64,000 nt of DNA. It comes from Oryzomonas sp. GTDB taxonomy: Bacteria; Desulfobacterota; Desulfuromonadia; Geobacterales; Pseudopelobacteraceae. Below, piece by piece: positions 58,001 to 64,000 of the stretch; position 1 is the first letter of the stretch; every line of letters begins with the position of its first letter. The stretch spans positions 37,510-101,509 of the forward strand of contig JARLHN010000007.1 in assembly GCA_031292255.1 (NCBI GenBank), given 5' to 3'. The notes below the pieces were generated by a model that made no database searches, was not told where the DNA came from, and saw nothing but the letters and a program-made list of their open reading frames with translations. The position numbers were made by a program, and so were the translations under genes.

Positions 58001-58698
58001 GCCGCACCGACGACCCCAAATTCAGCGTCTGGAAGCTGGTCTTCCAGGTTATCAGGAACCTGATGGTCAAGGCGGTTACGTCCCCGTTCTCGTTGCTTTC
58101 CTCCATGTTCGGCGGCGGCCAGGATCTCAGCGCTATTCAATTCGACCCCGGTGCCAGTACGATCCCTGCCCAGGAGGAACAGAAGTTGAGTGCCCTCTCC
58201 AAGGCATTGGTGGAGCGGCCGGCGTTGAAAGTGGAGTTGAAGGGGTATGTGGATCGGGAGAAGGACACCGAGGCATACCGCCGCGAACTGCTCGACCGCA
58301 AGCTGAAGAATGAAAAGTTCCTGGCATTGAGCAAGCAGAGGATGCTGAAGGAAGGCGACAATGCGGAGAGTGTCCAAGTGCTGCCGGCGGAATATCCGCA
58401 CTACCTGGCTGCGGTCTACAAGAAGGAGAAGTTCCCCAAACCGCGTAATATCCTGGGCTTGGTCAAGGAACTGCCGCCCGACGAGATGAAGAAGCTGATC
58501 ATCGCCAATACCGTGATCGGGGAGCCGGAACTGAAAACCCTTGCGCATGAACGGGTGGTCGCGGTGATGAATGACTTGGTGGCAAAGGGACATGTCCCGG
58601 CCGAACGGGTCTTCCAGAAGAGCGACGATCTGTTCAGGGCGCCGGAGAAGGGCACCATCTCCCGCAGCCGGGTGGAGTTGAATGCGATCGTCCAGTAA
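55066..58698 (+). CDS. DUF748 (AsmA-like) envelope protein
   Basis: 1210 residues from ATG 55066, GAGG five bases upstream. One N-terminal membrane helix (KIALIIAGVAAAIVLFCGAV), then a long periplasmic beta-rich body with DUF748-type repeats such as EEATGRKTRIEKVGINPFTL near the start and LFVDLKVSFRDIELSPVTPY later. The C-terminal part has an OmpA-like element (IQFDPGASTIPAQEEQKLSA, LKVELKGYVDREKDTEAYRR). AsmA-like proteins are linked to lipid transport across the periplasm; that link is by fold family, not shown. Its neighbours do not suggest a partner. Confidence 0.86.
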   Translation: MSKRIKIALIIAGVAAAIVLFCGAVLPLIVRSQAVSAIEEATGRKTRIEKVGINPFTLTVTVSGLAIEEKGGGPFASIGRLRASLSPASIYRRALILSQVSVDTPSISFARLAANRYSFNDIIERQQAKPKKESKGEFHFSINNITLDNGSVDFDDQAVAGGRKHTVRNLRIAVPFISNIPYLVEKYTDPRISAQVNGAPFSFSGKVKPLSKSMETSVHIDLRQLDLPGYVAYVPVRPPADLASGKLTIATDVSYRVSADKKPELAVKGLVRLDDVTVNLKEGQPLFRLPSLQMRASDLEIFTRRFLLDTVAMEGFELFASRSAAGEWMYQRLLPQPAGAGKKPVAEAAKATGPAAKDNAGMLVRIGSFDFKNGVLHISDALPKGGFKGNVTGIDATVKGFTTEPGKAADYEVSLLLDHDTGFNANGAVTLAPLKATVSAELNDLKLQRGWPYLASFLTAPLKGNLDLSVEAAYSPESGLDVERADLALSGLSARYGDKEGLDLKRLEVNGAAYRQKENRLDLENITLAQGTVSLSREADGGISVLSLLRKPQGTPAKKAASVKKAASTAGQPHAKGFTYHIKKVRFDRLAGSFTDKTLKERPRFALRNTSLSLANLNGPKFTPMTLRFSSIFNKDTPLKAGGTITPTPFRYRGSISVGRLPLRDFEAYFPSNINVFILSGFADTTLNVDIALKDGKPTGTFKGSAGIRGFHAIDTVAEEDLLKWESLQLDDIQGNLEPFSLSLRQIALNGVYSRIIVLKDGTLNLQNLVKQPKQEPAPALANVASAPPPLSGAPVAGTRVSPQATSAKKQIQIGSVTIQDGTLSFTDNHLPQHFATTFYNLGGRVSGLSSEESKFADVDLRGNLENHSPLQITGRINPLRDDLFVDLKVSFRDIELSPVTPYSGTYLGYTVEKGKLFLDLTYHIDKKQLDASNNIFIDQFTFGDKVASDKATKMPVKLGLALLKDRKGEIHLDVPVTGRTDDPKFSVWKLVFQVIRNLMVKAVTSPFSLLSSMFGGGQDLSAIQFDPGASTIPAQEEQKLSALSKALVERPALKVELKGYVDREKDTEAYRRELLDRKLKNEKFLALSKQRMLKEGDNAESVQVLPAEYPHYLAAVYKKEKFPKPRNILGLVKELPPDEMKKLIIANTVIGEPELKTLAHERVVAVMNDLVAKGHVPAERVFQKSDDLFRAPEKGTISRSRVELNAIVQ

Positions 58699-58701
58699 TG
58701 C

Positions 58702-58787
58702 CGATTCCAAATCAAGGCTGAAATAAAGGCTATGTGGATTGGGGCGAAGACGAGCCAACTAAGAGTAGCGCCTTGATTTGGAATTGG
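58702..58787. repeat. R3 inverted-repeat element, copy 2
   Basis: GATTCCAAATCAAGGC at the left and GCCTTGATTTGGAATTG at the right are inverted repeats. The interior carries CGAAGACGAGCCAAC, the complement of a motif in copy 1. It starts four bases after the DUF748 stop. Confidence 0.82.
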
Positions 58788-58795
58788 TGTAACCC

Positions 58796-58909
58796 ATGAC
58801 CGCCGACCCGACAACACCCCCCATTCCGGCGCTGATCCGCCGCCTGGCCATCCCATCCGGGATTGGTTTCCTTTTCAACACCATTGTCATTTCATTACCT
58901 GAATTCTGA
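58796..58909 (+). pseudogene. N-terminal remnant of a MATE efflux transporter
   Basis: Begins MTADPTTPPIPALIRRLAIP then SGIGFLFNT, the typical opening of MATE-family multidrug transporters. The likeness stops after about 29 residues; the frame ends at a stop after 37. No other part of the gene remains before mtaB at 58938, so a deletion removed almost all of it. Confidence 0.55.
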
Positions 58910-58937
58910 AATAGCTGGAAAAGGATACTCTACCTGC

Positions 58938-60224
58938 ATGAAACGAGTCGCCATAGCAACCCTGGGGTGCAAGACCAACCAATTCGAGTCCGCCGCCATG
59001 ATCGAACAGTTCCGAAAGGCCGGTTATTGCGTGGTCCCCTTTACCGAGCCTGCCGACATCTATGTGGTCAACTCCTGTACGGTCACGGCCCGCACCGACG
59101 CCGAGACCCGCCGCCTGATCCGGCGTGCCCGGCGCCTGAATCCCCAGGCCCGCGTCATCGCCACCGGCTGCTATGCCCAGGTGGCGCCGGGGGAACTGGA
59201 ACGCATGCCCGAGGTGGACAGCGTGTTGGGCAACCGGGAAAAACGCGATATTACCGGACTCGTGGAGGCGGGAGAAAGCCGTGTATCCGACATCGGCAGC
59301 GAACAGGCGGCCGGCCCCCTGGAACTTTCGAGCTTTGCCGAGCACACCCGTGCCTTTCTCCAGGCCCAGAACGGCTGCAACTCCTTCTGCGCCTACTGCA
59401 TCGTCCCCTTTGCCCGAGGAAGAAGCCGCAGCGTTCCCCTTGACGACGTGCTGAAGGGGGTGCGGGAACTGGCCGCCAACGGTTACCGGGAGGTGGTGCT
59501 GACCGGCATTCACCTGGGTGCCTACGGGCTCGACCTCTCTCCCCGACAGTCGTTGGCCGACCTGGTGCGGCGCATTGTGGAGGAACGGCTCGTGCCGCGC
59601 CTGCGAATCGGCTCGGTTGAGCCCAACGAACTGAGCGACGAGCTGCTTGGACTCATGGCCACCTCCGACGCTATCTGTCCCCATGTGCACCTTCCCTTGC
59701 AGAGCGGCAGCGACAGTGTGCTGCACCGCATGGGACGGCGCTATACGTCCCGATTCTTCAAGGATCTGGCGGCAAGGATCAATGCCGTGATGCCGGACGC
59801 TTTTATCGGCGCCGATATCATTGCCGGCTTTCCCGGCGAAACCGATGAGGAATTCCGGGAGACCCTGCTGCTGGTGGAGGAGTTGCCGTTCTCCGACCTT
59901 CATGTGTTTCCCTTTTCCCGGCGGGCCGGCACCAGGGCGGCCGGGATGTCCGGCCAGGTTCCATCCAATGTTATCAGGGAACGTGGAGAGCGGCTCCGGG
60001 TGGCTGCGGTGATGAAAAAGAGCGCATTCCTGCAACGCTTCTGCGGCCGGGTCCTGCCTGTCCTGGGGCAGGGCTGGGACCCGGAATCGGGGGTCATCAG
60101 GGGATTGAGCAGAAATTATATCCAGGTTGAATTCCCTGCATCCGAAGAGTTGGTCAACCGGGAGGCCGCTGTCAGGGTCGAGCGCGTCCATGGGGGGCGG
60201 GTCCTGGGACGGCTGGCGGAATGA
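58938..60224 (+). CDS. mtaB: tRNA t6A37 methylthiotransferase MtaB
   Basis: 428 residues from ATG 58938. It adds a methylthio group to t6A37 in tRNA, producing ms2t6A. The N-terminal cluster cysteines are in ATLGCKTNQFES, VVNSCTVTARTD and ATGCYAQVAPGE; the radical SAM motif is NGCNSFCAYCIVPFARG. HLPLQSGSDSVLHRMGRRY is a family hallmark. The frame is open upstream to 58863 but the conserved start is here. TsaE in this window acts on the same base. Confidence 0.95.
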   Translation: MKRVAIATLGCKTNQFESAAMIEQFRKAGYCVVPFTEPADIYVVNSCTVTARTDAETRRLIRRARRLNPQARVIATGCYAQVAPGELERMPEVDSVLGNREKRDITGLVEAGESRVSDIGSEQAAGPLELSSFAEHTRAFLQAQNGCNSFCAYCIVPFARGRSRSVPLDDVLKGVRELAANGYREVVLTGIHLGAYGLDLSPRQSLADLVRRIVEERLVPRLRIGSVEPNELSDELLGLMATSDAICPHVHLPLQSGSDSVLHRMGRRYTSRFFKDLAARINAVMPDAFIGADIIAGFPGETDEEFRETLLLVEELPFSDLHVFPFSRRAGTRAAGMSGQVPSNVIRERGERLRVAAVMKKSAFLQRFCGRVLPVLGQGWDPESGVIRGLSRNYIQVEFPASEELVNREAAVRVERVHGGRVLGRLAE

Positions 60225-60472
60225 TTTTTTGTCATCCCAGAGGTGGTGTTCAAAAAATAAACATTGTCGAAATTGGATGTAACATATTGATACTTAAAGG
60301 TTGTTTTGTTTAGTGTCCAGAAAGTGAACGTTTCGTATCCGCCTGTAATCATTGCATAATTCTAAAAGCGTTCAGAAAATGATCACTAGCCGTAGTGTCC
60401 CCAAATGACCCACTCTGCGCTGCAAACGGCTGACGATATGTAACGGTCTGATATCTTGTGCCTTTTTCGTGA
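60225..60472. other. Intergenic stretch with insertion-sequence-like fragments
   Basis: No gene. Contains GTGTCCAGAAAGTGAACG, GTTCAGAAAATGATCAC and AGTGTCCCCAAATGACCC, which resemble the ends of insertion sequences, but no transposase. Not assigned to a family. Confidence 0.3.
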
Positions 60473-60488
60473 TGGCACGAGAGTTGAT
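60473..60488 (+). promoter_or_regulatory. Candidate sigma-54 promoter
   Basis: TGGCACG, four bases, TTGAT: the -24 GG is exact, while the -12 GC is GA here. It lies 51 bases before the ATG of the receiver gene and would start transcription near 60500. Confidence 0.4.
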
Positions 60489-60538
60489 AAGGTCAAGTGA
60501 TTAAACCGCATCCTATTTCCAGCTTGACGGAGAAATCA

Positions 60539-60958
60539 ATGGCACTATCACTTCAAACCGCAGATGAAGAGGCTGAAAGTTTATCGGAAAGAAGAACGAT
60601 CCTGGTGGTCGATGATGACACACAAATCCGGGAGATGTTGCAGGACTGCCTTGAGGAGTACGGTTTCAGCGTTCTTACCGCCACGGACGGTGTGGAGGCA
60701 TGCGCACTTTTCATGAAAGAATCCGCACGGATCGATCTGGTGGTGAGTGACATGCTCATGCCGAAAATGAACGGCTTTTATGCGTACAAGGTAATGTGCA
60801 GGGTCAAGCCGGGATTGAAGGCTATTCTGGTGAGCGGTTATCCCAATGGAGTGAAAATGGCCGGTGACGGAAACATAAACATCCCGGAGTTCATGTCCAA
60901 GCCGATCAGTCCAAAAGGATTGATTATGAAGATACAAGAGATGCTGGACAATGCCTGA
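60539..60958 (+). CDS. Single-domain response regulator
   Basis: 139 residues from ATG 60539, GGAG seven bases upstream; the frame is open from GTG 60497. Receiver with acidic pair in ILVVDDDTQIRE, phosphoacceptor in LVVSDMLMPKMNG and Lys in EFMSKPISPKG. It ends right after the receiver, so it relays rather than binds DNA. Possibly sigma-54 dependent. Confidence 0.87.
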   Translation: MALSLQTADEEAESLSERRTILVVDDDTQIREMLQDCLEEYGFSVLTATDGVEACALFMKESARIDLVVSDMLMPKMNGFYAYKVMCRVKPGLKAILVSGYPNGVKMAGDGNINIPEFMSKPISPKGLIMKIQEMLDNA

Positions 60959-61052
60959 CGGTTATCGCTGAAATGCCGGATGCCTGCGCCGGAGGGGACG
61001 GAGATGCGGGGACTCTTGCGCAAGACCGATATTCCTTGGGGAAGGGCAATGC

Positions 61053-61073
61053 CATACTCCTAGTATGTTTTTT
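61053..61073 (+). terminator. Intrinsic terminator
   Basis: CATACT, three-base loop, AGTATG and six T's, after the receiver gene and just ahead of the lipoprotein start. Confidence 0.75.
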
Positions 61074-61091
61074 AATTAGAGGCGGTGGAAA

Positions 61092-63377
61092 ATGAGAAAG
61101 ATATTTTTGTCATGTCTTATGTCAGTCCTTGTATTTACCCTGTTTGGATGTGGTGGTGGTTCAAGCTCAACCCCCCCTACCGTGTCAGGAACAGCTTCAC
61201 AAGGATCAGCATTTCCCTCTGGTTCGCCTGTGACAGTGACTGATGCTAAAGGAGTAGTCGCCAAAGCAAAAGTTACCGGCAATAGTGGGGCCTATTCCGT
61301 TTCTGTAAATGGGATGACAGCCCCCTTTTTCCTTAATGTAAGCAGTGCGAGTGGAAAATTGTATTCCTATGCATCAGGTGCCGGCGATACAAATATAAAC
61401 CCCTTTACGCATTTGAGTGTTCTGTCTGCACTGGGAACCTCGACAGTAAATTCCAGCACATTAACAAGCGTGCCTTCAACTTTCCAAACTATTTTCAATT
61501 CTGTTGTAACACAACTCAAAACCGCTCTCAGTTCTTTGTATCCGTCTGACATCCCGGTAACGCAAACAGATTTCCTAAACGGAAATATTTCCATCGGTTC
61601 CGGAGTTGACCTTGTTTTTGTTTCTACAACCATTACCCCACCTGATTCATCAGGGAATTTTTCCATCACTGTTGGCGGACAGCAAATTATTACCGGTAAC
61701 ACATCATCAGGTAATGTCACGCTAACACCGAACAATTCGGCAATCTCTTCAGCAGGTAATACCCTTTACCCGGATATTACCGTTTCCGGTCAGGTCACTT
61801 TGAACGGTGTTGGTCTGAGCGGAGTATCCATAACGCTTACCGGCACAGGTTCTTCAACAGTTCAGACCAATTCAAACGGTGCTTTCACCTTTACCCATGT
61901 TCAAAACGGTTCTTATACGCTGTCTGCCGCAATGGCTGGCTATACCATGTCTACCAGTCAGCCGGTTACGGTCAACGGTGCCAATGTCAGCGATGTTGCC
62001 TTTACAGCTACCGTTATAACAGCTCCAACCTACTTTATTTCCGGCCAAATTACCCTGAACGGTGTTGGCCTTGGAGGAGTGTCTGTAACCCTTGCCGGTA
62101 CGGGCTCTTCAACAGCCCAGACCAACTCAAATGGTGCTTTCACCTTTACCTACGTTCAAAACGGTTCTTATACGCTGTCTGCATCCATGACCGGATACGC
62201 CATGTCTGCCAGTCAGCCGGTTACAGTCAACGGTGCCAATGTTAGCGGTATTACCTTTACAGCTACCGTTGCAACATCTGAAACATTATCGCCTGGCACA
62301 AACTTGACCATGACAGCGAATAGCACTGTGCTTGTTCCAGCTGGGACGACAATATCTTCTCCCAATGGCAGCTCTGTAACCGTTAATGGGACGAACGATA
62401 CCATTTATACTCAGACAGGGGCAACGGTCAACGTTCCATTAACCGCTACAGGCCCTGCCAACAATCTTGTTTCAACTGGGCAAGCAACTTCAGGCGGCAT
62501 TACAACATCTCCCGCCTTAGTCACTGTGATTGCTGGTTCAGCAACTACAAGTGGCGCACCTGCCGACGGGACAGGCACAGCGGCTATTTTTTGGGGCGGA
62601 GGTTATCTGGCACTAGATAGTTCCGGCAACATCATCGCCACAGATAGAGGCCTATTAAGAATGGTGACACAAGCTGGGGTGGTAACTACGTATAAAAATG
62701 TTGGCTTGATCCAAGGTTTTGACGGCATTGCTATCGATTCTAACGGAAACATTTTTGCTTCAGGCGATAACCTTACTGCCCCACCAGTTTCATTTAATGG
62801 ATATATTCAGGAATTAACAACATCTGGTACTGTGAACACCATTACAGCATCTTGGGAAAGTTCGCCCAACAACCCTAGTACTGGCATTGGCGGATTGACT
62901 GTCGATAGTAGTGGAAACTTGTATTTGGCAGATTGGGTTAACAATCGCATTGTTAAGTTTACTTCGACTGGCGCGATGTCTGTATTAGCAGGTAGCGGGT
63001 CAAGTGGTTCACAAGATGGCAATGGAACTTCTGCAACATTTAATAGCCCAACAGATTTGGCAATTGATCCCAGCGGCAATCTTTTTGTTATTGATAGCCT
63101 CAATTCCTCGATACGAAAGATCACTCCAAGTGGTACAGTAAGTACGATTGCAAAACTTAAATACACTTCTACTCCGATTGCTATAGACCCATTGGGGAAT
63201 ATTTACACTGTTGGCTTCCCTTCATCTATTCAACGTTTAGACATTGAAGGCAACATAACATCTTATTCATTATCAGGAATTTCCGGTTACATTTCTGCTT
63301 TGGCGGCCGATGGCAAGGGAAATTTGTATGCGGGTACACATGGGGTGGGGGCTCAGATTCTGAAAATATCGTTTTGA
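61092..63377 (+). CDS. Lipoprotein with duplicated carboxypeptidase-like domains and NHL-type propeller
   Basis: 761 residues. Lipobox at VFTLFGC, C20, then a Gly/Ser tail. Residues 231-316 and 317-395 are two nearly identical beta-sandwich units (SGQVTLNGVGLSGVS and SGQITLNGVGLGGVS; shared NGAFTF and VQNGSYTLSA), 255 bp apart in DNA. The C-terminal third has blades of an NHL-like propeller, for example GLTVDSSGNLYLADW and DLAIDPSGNLFVIDS. The base composition is lower in GC than the neighbours. It is probably an outer-membrane-anchored binding protein; ligand unknown. Confidence 0.82.
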   Translation: MRKIFLSCLMSVLVFTLFGCGGGSSSTPPTVSGTASQGSAFPSGSPVTVTDAKGVVAKAKVTGNSGAYSVSVNGMTAPFFLNVSSASGKLYSYASGAGDTNINPFTHLSVLSALGTSTVNSSTLTSVPSTFQTIFNSVVTQLKTALSSLYPSDIPVTQTDFLNGNISIGSGVDLVFVSTTITPPDSSGNFSITVGGQQIITGNTSSGNVTLTPNNSAISSAGNTLYPDITVSGQVTLNGVGLSGVSITLTGTGSSTVQTNSNGAFTFTHVQNGSYTLSAAMAGYTMSTSQPVTVNGANVSDVAFTATVITAPTYFISGQITLNGVGLGGVSVTLAGTGSSTAQTNSNGAFTFTYVQNGSYTLSASMTGYAMSASQPVTVNGANVSGITFTATVATSETLSPGTNLTMTANSTVLVPAGTTISSPNGSSVTVNGTNDTIYTQTGATVNVPLTATGPANNLVSTGQATSGGITTSPALVTVIAGSATTSGAPADGTGTAAIFWGGGYLALDSSGNIIATDRGLLRMVTQAGVVTTYKNVGLIQGFDGIAIDSNGNIFASGDNLTAPPVSFNGYIQELTTSGTVNTITASWESSPNNPSTGIGGLTVDSSGNLYLADWVNNRIVKFTSTGAMSVLAGSGSSGSQDGNGTSATFNSPTDLAIDPSGNLFVIDSLNSSIRKITPSGTVSTIAKLKYTSTPIAIDPLGNIYTVGFPSSIQRLDIEGNITSYSLSGISGYISALAADGKGNLYAGTHGVGAQILKISF
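61785..62273 (+). repeat. Tandem duplication within the lipoprotein gene
   Basis: Two DNA units, 61785-62039 and from 62040, share long identical runs, such as CTTCAACAG and ACGGTTCTTATACGCTGTCTGC. Encodes the two beta-sandwich units. Confidence 0.9.
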
Positions 63378-63860
63378 TTAATATGGAACAATACATGTGT
63401 GGTTTTTCTTAGATCTATATGCAGCACCCTATGAGTAAGGGCATATTGGGTCGTGTCTCAACACGGTACAATTACCTGTAGCGCCATTCCAGCTTGTCTC
63501 CATATTGGCCTCTCTGACTCAATAAAAGCTAATGTTAAGTATCACGTTTCAGAATGTGTCAATAAAATCCAAATATTGCACTAAATGTCCAGAAGAGAAG
63601 TTCCACTAATGCTGTCATTCAGGCTTTAAAATTGATGATCAAGAGCTAACCAACGGCAAGACCCCTTGAGGACGGATTAGTCTTAGCCAAGTTGGAGTAG
63701 TTATAAGAAAAGTTAAGAATAAGCAAGGTGTTGAACGTAATGAACATGGTTCAAGAGTGGCCTCCATGTCAAATTATGTATCTTGAGAGTCTGAGGACAA
63801 TCGCAAACTCCGCGATCACTTCTTATGAAAGGCTAGTCGTTCAAAATGAGGCCAATGAAG
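63378..63860. other. Non-coding AT-rich gap, no gene supported
   Basis: About 480 bp between the lipoprotein and the IS21-type element. Only short frames. One (63670-63786) vaguely resembles a LOTUS-type domain end but is not accepted. Confidence 0.4.
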
Positions 63861-64000
63861 TGATCAGCGACAATTAAACTTCCCGCCTGACGACAATTAT
63901 AATTCCCGAAACTAAGGGAATTGTAGACTATCCGCCATCTCTTTGGAAAAAGGATGACGGATGGTCACTGATCAACAGGTAAGGAGGTTATTCAAGCTGA
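63861..64000 (+). mobile_element. IS21-family element, left end (cut by window edge)
   Basis: Two direct terminal repeats: GCGACAATTAAACTTCCC (about 63867) and ACGACAATTATAATTCCC (about 63891), the multiple-terminal-repeat layout of IS21 elements, with TGATCAGC at the outer border. The transposase start follows. Confidence 0.75.
63961..64000 (+). CDS. istA: IS21-type transposase IstA, partial
   Basis: Only 13 codons are inside the window. They read MVTDQQVRRLFKL, a standard opening for IS21-type IstA proteins. The rest of the gene, and istB, are outside. Confidence 0.65.
   Translation, partial: MVTDQQVRRLFKL

Noticed and set aside
60225-60472. Whole insertion sequence between mtaB and the receiver gene
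   Set aside because: Only short end-like motifs; no transposase and no matched pair of terminal repeats.
61785-62273. CRISPR-like tandem repeats
   Set aside because: There are only two 255-bp units and both are in frame and coding; no spacers.
63670-63786. LOTUS-type domain fragment (GRISLSQVGVVIRKVK)
   Set aside because: Only about 15 residues look similar, a stop precedes it in frame, and the rest does not follow the family pattern.

Overview
The window looks like chromosomal DNA of a Geobacter-type member of the Desulfuromonadales (Geobacteraceae). GC is high across most of it. The proteins and their order (cdaA-cdaR-glmM-pdxJ-acpS-nnrD-CBS-tsaE-lysC, rpsF-rpsR-DUF2232-rplI, a split glycine decarboxylase with lipA), many signalling proteins, and abundant palindromic intergenic repeats fit that group. 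The assignment rests on recognition of families and gene order, not on a database search. I saw no rRNA, tRNA or CRISPR array.

Layout. 1-3.0 kb: minus-strand pair of a LysM protein (cut by the left edge) and a receiver-like membrane protein. 3.2-7.5 kb: agmatine to putrescine (aguA-aguB), a PLP aminotransferase and a DUF2156 protein. 7.9-10.1 kb: ribosomal operon rpsF-rpsR-DUF2232-rplI, ended by a two-way terminator shared with convergent trpE-trpG (10.2-12.3 kb). 12.4-14.7 kb: cheV and DAHP synthase, the latter behind a Phe/Tyr-rich leader peptide and terminator. 14.8-16.1 kb: AT-rich patch with a small secreted protein, an IS30-type remnant and a decayed helicase/nuclease end. 16.1-17.8 kb: REC-GGDEF-EAL protein. 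18.2-24.7 kb: gcvT, gcvH, gcvPA, gcvPB, a lipoate/octanoate transferase and lipA, which make and lipoylate the glycine cleavage system. 24.9-29.8 kb: an ethylene-receptor-like hybrid histidine kinase, a PilZ protein, DUF309, tadA and mobA.

29.9-43.3 kb is one long minus-strand block: a lipoprotein, tilS, ftsH, folP, cdaA, cdaR, glmM, pdxJ, acpS, nnrD, a CBS protein, tsaE and lysC, often with 4-bp overlaps. It links c-di-AMP synthesis, cell-wall precursor supply, cofactor synthesis, proteolysis and tRNA modification. 43.4-50.3 kb: a small unknown protein, a lone receiver, a holin-like membrane protein, pfkA, a RelE/HTH toxin-antitoxin pair, rarA and glgP. 50.5-54.9 kb: ilvD, a short leader-like ORF, ilvB and ilvN. 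55-60.2 kb: a 1210-residue DUF748 protein, a broken MATE transporter start and mtaB. 60.5-64 kb: a lone receiver, an AT-richer lipoprotein with duplicated domains and a propeller, and the left end of an IS21-type element cut by the window edge.

The strongest unusual signals are (1) the aromatic leader-peptide attenuator in front of DAHP synthase, with ordered 1:2, 2:3 and 3:4 pairings; (2) a kinase with a complete ethylene-receptor copper-site signature; (3) several families of short non-coding inverted-repeat elements, one with all three copies starting 1-3 nt after a stop codon and another supplying the last codons of a gene.
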